Source: an uncultured Clostridium sp.
GTDB taxonomy: Bacteria; Bacillota; Clostridia; TANB77; CAG-508
Length of the DNA stretch: 45,748 bases
Direction of reading: 5' to 3'
Assembly (NCBI GenBank): GCA_946578345.1
Contig: CAMOBD010000005.1
Location: forward strand, 1 to 45,748
Under the pieces are notes generated by a model that saw only the letters and a list, made by a program, of their open reading frames with translations, ran no database searches and had not been told where the DNA came from. The position numbers and the translations under genes are program-made. Shown piece after piece: positions 6,747 to 15,031 of the stretch. Numbering within the stretch: the stretch's first letter is position 1; every line of letters starts with the position of its first letter.

Positions 6747-8720
6747 TTAAGTTTTTTTCTCTTCTAATTTCATTCTACCAGTAGATAATGAGTGCATTAA
6801 ATCAAAAGCACTGCCAATCGAATCACCAATACTAAAACTATTTTGAGATGCGTCGATAATGCTAGCATCACTATGTTTTTCACTATAGAAAGATGTTAAG
6901 CTTGGCTCTGCTGGTTTATTCTGCGCATAAGGCAAAGTTTTGCTAACCAATGGATTTGTCCTTAAAATTTGATTTATATGCTTTCTTGGTACTGGCTCAA
7001 AATCTATAGTTTTAGCCTTGAAAGCTGGCAATTCTGTTCCATTGCTACTTATTCTAACAATACATTCGCGATTTTTTAGCTCAGTTAACAATTTCAATTT
7101 TACTTTATACGAATTTCGAACTGCTACATTCATATGCATATTACTTTCTAAAGTTATGGCATCTGATTTTGAAACTCTAAAAACGTAGAAATTCTCTACA
7201 TTAGCGAATATTGCATTTCTTAAATTATCACTAATTTGATTAAAATATTGCTGTATTAATATTAGTGACAAATTATATTTTCTTGCTTCTGATAAAAATC
7301 TTGCAAGGATAGGGTTTTCAATTAAAGATACTTCATCAATAACCAAAATGATATGCTCATTATATGTATATGATTGTATTAATTCTAAAATTTGTTGCAT
7401 AACAAGTCCTGAAATTGTTTTAGTAACCTTTTGACCAAGAATTGTTTGATCCAAAGAAAATATAGTAAGGAAGTTTTCTTCGATTATATTTCTTAGTTGC
7501 AATTTATTTCCATCATTTTTAAAAACAGGAAGTAATTCCATTTCATCAATAAATGATATAATAGGGGCAATTGCTTCTTGATATGAATTTGTTCTTAAAT
7601 CATTAAAATCAGTTAAAAAGAAGTTGGTAATACTGTCAGGAACTTTACCTTGCAATTTTTTTATTAAATTATTTCTAAAATCCATATCTAAAATTAAATT
7701 TTTTAAATTAGAAAAATCTAAGCAGCTAGCTTCCATTAGTAAGTATATAGAATGCCTCAAAACTCTTTCTAACTTAGAATTATATTGATCTGCAATCAAT
7801 GTTTGAAAAAGGGATAGCACTAATTCGATAGATTGCATAATATCTTTTTTAGAGTTATTTATAAACAAATCACTGCTATTTTCCAAACTTTTAAAATCAA
7901 TTATTTTAGTATTGTCAAGTCCTCCAATTTCTTTTTCTAAAGCAGCATGAGGGTCTATGATGACAACTTTATAATCTTTAGAAGAACTGATGTTGGAAAT
8001 CAATAAACTTGCTAGTTTCGATTTGCCAGTACCACTAGAGCCAATTATGATTGAGTGTTTATCAAAATCAAAACTATTTTGAGACAGATAGTATTCTTCA
8101 GCAAGATATGGAAAAGTATCTACTTCTAGTAATGAGTTATTTTTTTCAGTACTGAAAAGAGGAATGGACTTTTGAATATCTAGGTATTCATTAAAATTTT
8201 TCATATAGAAAAATCTGTTGTAAATAGAAAAGTCAATACTAAAAAAGTAATGAGGTATTACCAAAAAAGCTTTTTTACAAATAACTTTTTTATTTGGCTT
8301 TTCAAAAAATAGATAAGTTCTAGTAAAAAAATGGTCTTTCCTATAACTTAAAACAGACATTTTAACAAGTTTTAGGACTTTGTTTTTCTTAGTTTCCACT
8401 TTATCATATACATCCAAAAGATTTTTTTCTTTATTAGTAATAAATAGAGGACGACCATTTGAATAATTAAAATCTATTAAATCTTCGTCTGTTATATCTA
8501 ATCTTTTTATCATAAAATCACCTAAAGAGTTGATGATAGGTGGCAAAATTTGAGAAGTCTCTATAAAAAAACGTACTTGATTAAGTTCAATTTTTGCATA
8601 AATATGCCAAGGTCTAAAAAGACCATTTAACTTTGATATAGTGTTTAATAAAGAAAGCCATGCTTCAGTACAAACATTATCGTTTGTTAATAATATTTCA
8701 GAAATTATATGCTTTTTCAA
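6747..8720 (-). CDS. VirB4/TraG/HerA-like ATPase, orphan
   Basis: P-loop ATPase of the additional-strand (FtsK/HerA) class that includes conjugative VirB4 and TraG/VirD4 proteins. Walker A is GSSGTGKSKL near residues 226-235 (after HSIII). Walker B is ILVIDEVS near 455-462. A sensor-type SLILIQQYFNQISD follows near 480. The N-terminal 220 residues are unassigned and lack obvious transmembrane helices, so if it acts at the membrane it must be recruited. The C-terminal 80 residues are Ser/Ala-rich and low complexity. The start ATG at 8720 follows GGAGG in the antisense leader. No relaxase or T4SS genes adjoin it, so the link to conjugation is by ATPase type only. It is flanked by structured elements A (downstream) and B (upstream). 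Confidence 0.8.
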   Translation of the reverse strand: MKKHIISEILLTNDNVCTEAWLSLLNTISKLNGLFRPWHIYAKIELNQVRFFIETSQILPPIINSLGDFMIKRLDITDEDLIDFNYSNGRPLFITNKEKNLLDVYDKVETKKNKVLKLVKMSVLSYRKDHFFTRTYLFFEKPNKKVICKKAFLVIPHYFFSIDFSIYNRFFYMKNFNEYLDIQKSIPLFSTEKNNSLLEVDTFPYLAEEYYLSQNSFDFDKHSIIIGSSGTGKSKLASLLISNISSSKDYKVVIIDPHAALEKEIGGLDNTKIIDFKSLENSSDLFINNSKKDIMQSIELVLSLFQTLIADQYNSKLERVLRHSIYLLMEASCLDFSNLKNLILDMDFRNNLIKKLQGKVPDSITNFFLTDFNDLRTNSYQEAIAPIISFIDEMELLPVFKNDGNKLQLRNIIEENFLTIFSLDQTILGQKVTKTISGLVMQQILELIQSYTYNEHIILVIDEVSLIENPILARFLSEARKYNLSLILIQQYFNQISDNLRNAIFANVENFYVFRVSKSDAITLESNMHMNVAVRNSYKVKLKLLTELKNRECIVRISSNGTELPAFKAKTIDFEPVPRKHINQILRTNPLVSKTLPYAQNKPAEPSLTSFYSEKHSDASIIDASQNSFSIGDSIGSAFDLMHSLSTGRMKLEEKKT

Positions 8721-8773
8721 ATCATGTTCCTCCGTTTGTTATATTATTCAAGAATTTTCTAAAATATTGTACT

Positions 8774-8922
8774 GTTACAAGTTACTAGATAATGGTTTTT
8801 TAATTAAGCATGTCCTGCAACGGTAGTTCTAATTAAAATAGCCTCGCTCCGCTCGGCGATTTTAATTAGAATCTCCCTGCGCGGACTTATGATTCATATT
8901 AACCATTATCTAGTAACTGTTA
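8774..8922. repeat. Structured palindromic element B (about 149 bp)
   Basis: Outer perfect stem: GTTACTAGATAATGGTT (8781-8797) and AACCATTATCTAGTAAC (8901-8917). Inner stem: TTCTAATTAAAAT (8827-8839) and ATTTTAATTAGAA (8859-8871), topped by GCC/GGC around a GC-rich 11-nt loop. Between the stems, GTCC and GGAC can pair. Flanking GTTAC copies extend the outer end. It lies in the 5' region of the leftward ATPase gene. The rest of 8923-9024 is AT-rich with no gene. Its architecture resembles element A but the loop sequences differ. Confidence 0.7.
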
Positions 8923-9024
8923 CAATTCACAGGTAATTTTTTGCAAAACTGTAAATAGTAAAATTGTACAAGAAAATAAAAAATCTAAGAATTATAATTT
9001 GATTTTAGCAAACAAAAAAATAAA

Positions 9025-9060
9025 AAGACTGACATTTTCCATATAAGAAAAGTCAGTCTT
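9025..9060 (-). terminator. Intrinsic terminator of the araC-type gene
   Basis: On the minus strand AAGACTGAC and GTCAGTCTT pair, followed by a T-rich run (TTTTATTTTTTT). The hairpin overlaps the stop codon at 9053. Confidence 0.85.
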
Positions 9061-9859
9061 CAATAGGTACTAAAAAATCTGTGACATTATCATGATAATA
9101 CTCAAGTTCAGGTAATGGTTTTATATTGTATTTACAGCTCGTAATAAAATATAAATAAAATTGTTTTGTGGCTTTTTGAATATCGATATAATTTTCTGAT
9201 GGAATATGAAAACAGAGCCACTTACTCTTTGGAATAACATATTTAGTAAATTCAGGGACTTTTTTATCATATAAAACCCAATATTCAAAATTTTCGCTTT
9301 CAAATCTATCTTCATACACAGTCATTCCATAATCAAAATCTCCATATTTATCAACATATTTTTTTCGCATTTCTTGAAAAAAAGTTGGAGCATCTTTTGA
9401 AATTTTGGATTCTGTTGTTTTTATACCAAGCCCATACAAAATTAATTCATCTTTTTCAATAATACTATATTCAATTTTTTCATTTTCAAAATTTTCGTTT
9501 TCATTAAAATGTAATTTTGGATAAAGTTTTAACTGTTCGGGAGAATTTTTTACTTTACTTGGCTTTATACCATGAAATTTTTCAAAAGCCCTAGAAAAAG
9601 ATGTAGGATTTTCATATCCATATTTCATAGCTATGTCTATAATTTTACAATTAGTGTTATACAAATCAACACCTGCCTGAGATAATCTTCTTTTTCGTAT
9701 ATAATCATTTAATGTAATTCCACAAAGCAAGGAAAATAGACTCTGCATGGTATATTCATTTACACCTAAAAATTGAGAGAGTCTTGAATATGAAATCTGA
9801 GTATCTAAATTTTGTTCTATATATGAAATCATTTCATTTAAATTATGATAAATATTCAT
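9053..9859 (-). CDS. AraC-family regulator with GyrI-like effector domain
   Basis: Transcription regulator of 268 aa. The N-terminal AraC DNA-binding domain (about residues 5-105) has two helix-turn-helix units. The second carries the family signature around IAMKYGYENPTSFSRAFEKFHGI and KPSKVK. The C-terminal region (about 115-268) resembles the GyrI/effector-binding domain seen in Rob-like regulators, including GLGIKT early and FLVPIED at the end. The start is ATG 9859, with TTGGAGG 8 nt upstream; the longer frame to 9988 runs through the promoter palindrome and lacks a ribosome site. It stands alone with its own terminator, so its target genes are not evident. A perfect 19-bp palindrome upstream could be an autoregulatory operator. 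Confidence 0.9.
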   Translation of the reverse strand: MNIYHNLNEMISYIEQNLDTQISYSRLSQFLGVNEYTMQSLFSLLCGITLNDYIRKRRLSQAGVDLYNTNCKIIDIAMKYGYENPTSFSRAFEKFHGIKPSKVKNSPEQLKLYPKLHFNENENFENEKIEYSIIEKDELILYGLGIKTTESKISKDAPTFFQEMRKKYVDKYGDFDYGMTVYEDRFESENFEYWVLYDKKVPEFTKYVIPKSKWLCFHIPSENYIDIQKATKQFYLYFITSCKYNIKPLPELEYYHDNVTDFLVPIED

Positions 9860-9946
9860 TGATTGCCTCCAATAAGAGTATACATTAATTTTTTTGATTT
9901 TGCAAATAAGAATATTTGAATTTTTATAATTCACAACTAATTTTTT

Positions 9947-9996
9947 GCAAAACAATGTATATTTTGTATTTGAAATAAAAATATACATTGTTTTGC
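9947..9996. promoter_or_regulatory. Perfect 19-bp inverted repeat upstream of the araC-type gene
   Basis: GCAAAACAATGTATATTTT (9947-9965) and AAAATATACATTGTTTTGC (9978-9996) flank a 12-nt centre. It lies about 90 bp upstream of the regulator start. It could be an operator or an RNA hairpin in the leader. The remainder of 9997-10176 is AT-rich promoter region with no gene. Confidence 0.6.
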
Positions 9997-10176
9997 TAGA
10001 GAATAAAGGTTATAAGCAGTAACAATCAATTTTAATTTATAGGATTTTTTAAAATTAAATTCAAAAAAATGGCAAAATAAAATAAAAAAATTGAAACATA
10101 ATAATAATGAAAAAAATTTTTAGGTGCCATTAAACCAATTTTTTCAATATTAGAATTAATGGAGAAAGGTGATTAT

Positions 10177-11334
10177 ATGACAAAGAAAATATTAAGCATT
10201 ATTGCTATTTTATCATTATTATTTTTTACATTACAAATAAACGCATTTGCAGCATCTGTGCCATTAGGAAGTGTTGAAGTAAATGTTTCTAAAGACAAGA
10301 TTGCACCAGGAGAAGAAGTTACTGTAAACATAAATTTTGGTACACAGCTAGGAGCGTATACATTTGATGTTGCTTATGATAACAGCATTTTTGATTTTGT
10401 AAGTTCTGAGGGTGGTACTGAAAATGATAATGGTACTAGAGTAAGAGTTACATTCTATGATAGTTCAGGTGGAAGTAGCCCAAGAGAAAATATGTCTGTT
10501 ACATTTAAAGCAAAAGCAGAGCTAGAATCAACTAATCCAACAGACTTTTCAGTTACAGCAGAGGGATTAGCCAATTCTGATGCATCACAAGAATATGACG
10601 ATATTACAAGCCCTATCAAAAAATCTGTAACAGTTGAGCCAAATTATGTTGATTATACATTAGCTTTAAATTATACAGGTGATGTAGTAGTAAATGAAGA
10701 AAAAAATATGGAGCTTATAACATCATCTAGTATGGGAAGAAATTATGACCATGTGAAAATGAAAGTTGAAATTACGGAAAAACCATCAGATGCAGCAACA
10801 GTAAAATTGCTTGCAACAGAAAGAACAAGACAAGAAATTGACTTAATTCAAGACGGTTGGGGAGAACCTGATGGATATGAATTAGGAGGAAGAGATGCAG
10901 AGCAAGTATTAGAAATAAGAGGATTATTTAGTGAAGTAGGAAATTATAAGATAAAAGTAAGTTTACTTGACGCGGACACTGGAGATGCGGAAATTGCAAG
11001 TAAGGAATTTGCTGTGAGTGCAAAGAAAGAGGCAACTACAGGAGATAATAATCAAAATAATGGAAACGGTGGTCAAGGCAATAATAACCAGAATGGACAA
11101 GATAATAATAATCAAAACACAGGAAATGGAAATATAGAAAACAATAATGCAAATAATAACCAGAACGGTAATGGACAAACAGGGGAAGAACAAGCTGTAG
11201 AGAATGTACAAAATGAAGAAATGCCAGAAACATTGCCTAAAACAGGTATGACACAATATGTATATTTTATAACAGCAATAGCTGTTTTAGGAACAAGTTA
11301 TATAGCAGTAAAAAACTTTAAGAAAGAGAAGTAA
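10177..11334 (+). CDS. Cohesin-domain surface protein with LPKTG sortase anchor
   Basis: Cell-wall scaffold-type protein of 385 aa. A signal peptide (MTKKILSIIAILSLLFFTLQ, cleavage near AFAA-S) precedes a cohesin-like beta-sandwich (about 26-160: GSVEVNVSKDKIAPGEEVTVNINF, GAYTFDVAYDNSIFDF). A second beta domain follows (about 165-285). Then comes an Asn/Gln/Gly-rich linker, and an LPKTG motif with hydrophobic helix and KNFKKEK tail. The start at 10177 has AAAGGTG upstream; the ATG at 10159 does not fit. Cohesins bind dockerins, and a dockerin-bearing hydrolase is encoded 1.2 kb downstream with a sortase between them, so this could anchor that enzyme to the wall (inference). The linker's repetitive AAT/CAA codons may vary in length between strains. 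Confidence 0.88.
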   Translation: MTKKILSIIAILSLLFFTLQINAFAASVPLGSVEVNVSKDKIAPGEEVTVNINFGTQLGAYTFDVAYDNSIFDFVSSEGGTENDNGTRVRVTFYDSSGGSSPRENMSVTFKAKAELESTNPTDFSVTAEGLANSDASQEYDDITSPIKKSVTVEPNYVDYTLALNYTGDVVVNEEKNMELITSSSMGRNYDHVKMKVEITEKPSDAATVKLLATERTRQEIDLIQDGWGEPDGYELGGRDAEQVLEIRGLFSEVGNYKIKVSLLDADTGDAEIASKEFAVSAKKEATTGDNNQNNGNGGQGNNNQNGQDNNNQNTGNGNIENNNANNNQNGNGQTGEEQAVENVQNEEMPETLPKTGMTQYVYFITAIAVLGTSYIAVKNFKKEK

Positions 11335-11344
11335 TCTAGAGTTT

Positions 11345-11584
11345 GTTACAATTCACAGTAATATATGCTAAAGATGCTGTAATATCTTATTGAACCTAAG
11401 TAGTTCCACGTGGTAGATATATTCTTTACTATGTAGCCTCACGTGTCACATATATTTTTTACTCGAAAACTTGGAGAGTACAAAATATATGTGACAGTAA
11501 GATGAGGCGGACTTTAAATTCTTTATATCTACCAGCAAGATGGAACGGACTTTTTATAGATTATCCGTATTTGTGAATTGTAAC
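11345..11584. repeat. Nested structured element A, copy 2 (240 bp, double module)
   Basis: Outer stem GTTACAATTCAC (11345-11356) and GTGAATTGTAAC (11573-11584). The first module (GTTCC-ACGT-GGTAGATATA ... TATATCTACC-AGCAAGAT-GGAAC-CGGACTTT) contains a second complete module in its centre: CCTC-ACGT-GTCACATATAT ... ATATATGTGAC-AGTAAGAT-GAGG-CGGACTTT. The tip is TACTC, loop GAAAACTTGGA, GAGTA. Compared with 6573-6740, stems differ but stay complementary while internal loops are kept. It follows the LPKTG gene stop by 10 nt and fills most of 11335-11684. There is no ORF. Confidence 0.78.
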
Positions 11585-11684
11585 AGCAGTTTATATAATC
11601 AAATCTGCAAACAAACATTACCAATAAACTATAAATTATAAAAGGCCTACATATTTTGAGACCAAGGGAGGATAATATTAGAAA

Positions 11685-12389
11685 ATGATAAGAAAAATAA
11701 TCAAATTTTTAATTATACTAATAATATCAGCTCTAATTGGCAATATGGCTTATGGAATGTATAAGGAGATGCAAATCAGTGATGGTCCCAGTAATTCTTC
11801 TAATAATGTAGAAAATGCTAATGAAGAAAATCAAAATTATGATGCAATAAAAACAGGTACAGAAGATAGCAAGAATGAAATAGAAAAGAATACAGATAAT
11901 TCATCACAGATAGAAAAAGAGTTAGATGAGCCGATTACATCTGAATACAAAGGGTATGAAGTATCATCAAAATTAATAATACCTAAGATAAATTTAGAAA
12001 CATATGTATTTCAAGAATATGATGAGGAAGCAATGTGGATTTGCCCAACAAAATATTATGGACCAAATCCGAATGAAGTTGGAAACTATGTAATAGCAGC
12101 ACATAATTATGATAAACAAAATATGTTCAACCATATAATAGAACTGGGAGAGGGAGATAAAATATATTTGCAGGACAATAAAAATGGAGAGCTAGAATAT
12201 GAAGTGTACGATATATACAAGGCAAAACCAGAAGATACAAGCTCATTGTCACAAGAGACAGATGGAAATGTAGAACTTACATTAATAACATGTAGCGACT
12301 ATTCAAGCACAAGAATAATTGTCAAAGCTCGAACGATGGGGACGGAGCATTCGTTCGAAATTTCGAACAAAGGGGACACACCTCAATAA
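11685..12389 (+). CDS. Sortase
   Basis: Cysteine transpeptidase that joins LPxTG proteins to the cell wall. An N-terminal membrane anchor (residues 4-24) and a Ser/Asn/Glu-rich stalk precede a sortase beta-barrel from about residue 95 (LIIPKINLETYVFQ). The catalytic His is in VIAAHNY (about 138), the Cys in TLITCSDYS (about 202), and the Arg in TRIIVKAR shortly after. It lies directly downstream of the LPKTG cohesin gene, which is its obvious substrate. A GGAGG lies 13 nt before the ATG, a rather long spacing. The last 16 or so codons are supplied by a GGGGACGG repeat that overlaps the 3' end, so the native C-terminus was probably near VKARTM. Confidence 0.9.
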   Translation: MIRKIIKFLIILIISALIGNMAYGMYKEMQISDGPSNSSNNVENANEENQNYDAIKTGTEDSKNEIEKNTDNSSQIEKELDEPITSEYKGYEVSSKLIIPKINLETYVFQEYDEEAMWICPTKYYGPNPNEVGNYVIAAHNYDKQNMFNHIIELGEGDKIYLQDNKNGELEYEVYDIYKAKPEDTSSLSQETDGNVELTLITCSDYSSTRIIVKARTMGTEHSFEISNKGDTPQ

Positions 12390-12450
12390 GGACTGTCCCA
12401 GATGTCAAAGTTCTTGACCGATAGGGACACGAGATTTTGTAAATGTTCTT
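12331..12450 (+). repeat. GGGGACGG gene-end repeat, overlapping the sortase stop
   Basis: CGAACGATGGGGACGGAGCA, then TTCGTTCGAAATTTCGAACA, then AAGGGGACACACCTC. A following part (CTTGACCGATAGGGACACGA at about 12413) is shared with 14938-14965. The CGAACG/CGTTCG pair here is replaced by GAAACA/TGTTTC in the copies at 14857 and 41639, a compensatory change that argues for a paired structure. Confidence 0.75.
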
Positions 12451-12504
12451 TTATACTTTTGGACACTTTTTTTAAAACAAGAAGTTGGAGGTTAGGAGTA
12501 GTCA

Positions 12505-12565
12505 GTCGCGCGACCTGTCCCTAAAACGAAAAAAATGTCGCGAAAAGGCCTGTCCCCAAAACGAC
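12505..12565 (+). repeat. 5'-leader repeat, copy 2 (with extra half unit)
   Basis: 12537-12565 matches 178-206 in 28 of 29 bases. A related half unit (GTCGCGCGACCTGTCCC ... AAAACGA) sits just upstream at about 12505-12530. As at dnaE, the unit ends right before the ribosome binding site of the next gene. Confidence 0.75.
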
Positions 12566-12579
12566 AAAAGGAGATAAAG

Positions 12580-14856
12580 ATGAAGAAAAAGATATTTTTT
12601 TTGGTAAGTGTTATAGCGATTCTGGTTGTGGTGTTCTTCTTGATTTTCACTTTTTTTAAGGCAAATGAGGTGAAAACGAGAACGCCTTTTTCCAATGAAA
12701 TGCTTTTATCAGATGATTTTCCAAGCAGTTATAAACCATATATTGATGAGCTTAAAAAGAAGTATCCGAATTGGGAGTTTAAGGCTCTTTACACAAATCT
12801 AGATTGGAAATATGTTATTGATAATGAGAATATTTTTGGCAAAAATCTGGTGCCAAAATCGTATTCAGATAGTTGGAAAAATACCACTCCAGGAGAATAT
12901 AATGTGGAAGTTGACAGTGGGTGGGTTGATTCTTCAAGGGCTGCTGTAGAGTATGCAATGGACCCAAGGAATTTTTTGAATTATGTTAGAGTTTTTCAGT
13001 TTGAGGAGCTTTCATATAATTCTAGTACCAATACTATAGCTAGTATAGAAAAGATTTTGTATGGTACAGAGTTTTATAATAGAATTGTTGAATATAAAAA
13101 TTCTAGTGGTACTAACATAGTTACAGATAAAAAATATTCTGATTTGATTTTAACAGCTGCTAAGACTTCTAAAGTAAGTGCATTCCATTTGGCTTCAAGG
13201 ATTAAGCAAGAAGTTGGTCCTTTCTTGTCTCATAGCTCTATTAGTGGTACAGTTAGCGGATTTGAAGGTTTATATAACTTCTATAACATTGGTGCAACAA
13301 GTTCTTCTGAGCCTATGGGGGCGATAAAAAATGGACTTCAATATGCTAAAGATGGAAAGGGTGCAAGCACAGCTACAAAAAATAAATATTTAATCCCATG
13401 GAATACCAAAGAAAGAGCTATAACAGGTGGAGCTATATTTATTGGCTCAAGTTATATTAACCTAGGGCAAAATACTATTTATCTTCAAAAATTCCATGTG
13501 AGTGATACAAGTGGAGGCGAGCTATTTTGGCATCAATATATGACCAATGTTCTAGCTCCATATAGCGAATCAAAACTGATATATACTGGTTATGCAAATA
13601 GCAATTTGTTAGATTCGTCTATGGCGTTCATAATTCCAATATATAACAATATGCCGGAACTTCCATGTACAAGCCCATCGATTTCTTCAAAAGATTATTC
13701 ATCTGATAATACAAAAGTTTATGCTGATGTAGAGACAACATTAAACGTTAGAACAGGCCCGGGAACATCATATGAAGTCTTAACTAGTTTGAAGTCAGGA
13801 GAGACAATGACCAGAATTGCTAAAGGAAAACAAAGCGGAGAATTATGGGATAGAGTAAAATTGAATAATGGTATGGTAGGCTATGTGTTCCAAACTTATG
13901 TGAAAGAAGTTCCAGATGCAGAGGTAGAGAAAATAGAATTGTATGCTGATAAGACAACAATAAATAAAGGAGAAAGAATTCAAATTAGAGCAAATATTAC
14001 ACCAACTGATGCAGTAGATAAAACTTTAAAATATTCATCAGATAATACAAAAGTTGCAACAGTAAGCTCTGATGGATATGTATTGGGAGTAGGCTCAGGA
14101 ACTGCAAAGATTACAGCAAAAGCAAATAATGGAGTTTCTGCGAGTATCTCAATTAAAATATATAGCCCAGTAACAGGACTAAACGTTAATACGGAAAATT
14201 GTGTGCTTCAAGTTGATGAACAATTTAAGATAAATGCAAATGTTGTACCTGAAGATGCAGATGATCAAACGATAAACTTTAAATCTGAAAATAATGGAAT
14301 TGTAACAGTAGATAGTGAGGGCAATTTAACCGCCAAAGCCGAAGGGGAGACCAATGTTATAGTAAGCACAGCAGAGGGGGATTTTTCGAAAACTATATCA
14401 GTAAAAGTTATACGAAAACTAGCAGACGGAGAAATTGTATTTGACGAAAGTTTAAATGTAAATGGTAATGAAATTACAGGATTAGAAAATAAGAACAATA
14501 CAGTAGATAAGTTCATGCAAAAAATAAAGACAAATTATACAATAGAAATATATAATTCAAGTGGAGAAAAAATAGAAGGAAACAGCTTAGTAGGGACAGG
14601 AAGCACAATAAAAATTTTAGATAATGATGTAACTGTAATTGAATATAATGTAATAATGTATGGAGATGTAAATGGAGATGGCAAGATAAATAGTATAGAT
14701 TTGCTTGTACTACAAAGACATATATTAGAGATACAAAAGCTAGATGGTGTGCATATTACAGCTGCAAATGTAAGAAAAAATGGAAAAAATCCAAACTCAG
14801 TAGATTGCTTATTAATACAAAGACACATCTTAGGAATCCAAGAGCTCGAACAATGA
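12580..14856 (+). CDS. Dockerin-bearing peptidoglycan hydrolase (glucosaminidase, SH3b, Big2)
   Basis: Secreted wall enzyme of 758 aa. An N-terminal hydrophobic signal or anchor (residues 1-28) is followed by an endo-beta-N-acetylglucosaminidase-like domain (about 50-370) with candidate catalytic Glu in RIKQEVG and the fold signature GFEGLYNFYNIGA. Then come an SH3b domain (about 385-445: TTLNVRTGPGTSYEVL), two Big2-type Ig-like domains (about 450-530 and 535-615), and a C-terminal dockerin (about 690-757). The first dockerin repeat has the calcium loop DVNGDGKINSIDLLVLQRHI; the second lacks several Asp ligands (NVRKNGKNPNSVDCLLIQRH). The start at 12580 has AAAGGAG upstream; the longer frame would translate the leader repeat. 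Neighbouring cohesin proteins are plausible docking partners. Confidence 0.9.
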   Translation: MKKKIFFLVSVIAILVVVFFLIFTFFKANEVKTRTPFSNEMLLSDDFPSSYKPYIDELKKKYPNWEFKALYTNLDWKYVIDNENIFGKNLVPKSYSDSWKNTTPGEYNVEVDSGWVDSSRAAVEYAMDPRNFLNYVRVFQFEELSYNSSTNTIASIEKILYGTEFYNRIVEYKNSSGTNIVTDKKYSDLILTAAKTSKVSAFHLASRIKQEVGPFLSHSSISGTVSGFEGLYNFYNIGATSSSEPMGAIKNGLQYAKDGKGASTATKNKYLIPWNTKERAITGGAIFIGSSYINLGQNTIYLQKFHVSDTSGGELFWHQYMTNVLAPYSESKLIYTGYANSNLLDSSMAFIIPIYNNMPELPCTSPSISSKDYSSDNTKVYADVETTLNVRTGPGTSYEVLTSLKSGETMTRIAKGKQSGELWDRVKLNNGMVGYVFQTYVKEVPDAEVEKIELYADKTTINKGERIQIRANITPTDAVDKTLKYSSDNTKVATVSSDGYVLGVGSGTAKITAKANNGVSASISIKIYSPVTGLNVNTENCVLQVDEQFKINANVVPEDADDQTINFKSENNGIVTVDSEGNLTAKAEGETNVIVSTAEGDFSKTISVKVIRKLADGEIVFDESLNVNGNEITGLENKNNTVDKFMQKIKTNYTIEIYNSSGEKIEGNSLVGTGSTIKILDNDVTVIEYNVIMYGDVNGDGKINSIDLLVLQRHILEIQKLDGVHITAANVRKNGKNPNSVDCLLIQRHILGIQELEQ

Positions 14857-15003
14857 AACAAAGGGGACGGAGCATTTGTTTCAAATTTGAAACAAGAGGG
14901 ACACACCTCTATAAGACCTGCCCCTAATGTCCAAAAACTTGACCGATAGGGACATGAGATTTTGTCCAAGTTCTTAGACGTTTACGAGTGTCCCTTTTGT
15001 CCA
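14857..15003 (+). repeat. GGGGACGG gene-end repeat after the dockerin hydrolase
   Basis: GAAACAAAGGGGACGGAGCA, TTTGTTTCAAATTTGAAACA, AGAGGGACACACCTC starts two bases before the end of the hydrolase stop codon. A second part containing CTTGACCGATAGGGACATGA is shared with 12413-12440. The tail holds GTGTCCCTTTTGTCC. Together it fills the gap to the next gene. Confidence 0.75.
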
Positions 15004-15031
15004 AAACCAAAAAGAAAGGATGTATTTTGAA

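Noticed and set aside
10963..11256. Antisense ORFs under the Asn/Gln-rich linker of the cohesin protein
   Set aside because: Produced by repetitive AAT/CAA codons of the real gene on the plus strand; low-complexity Ile/Tyr/His product.
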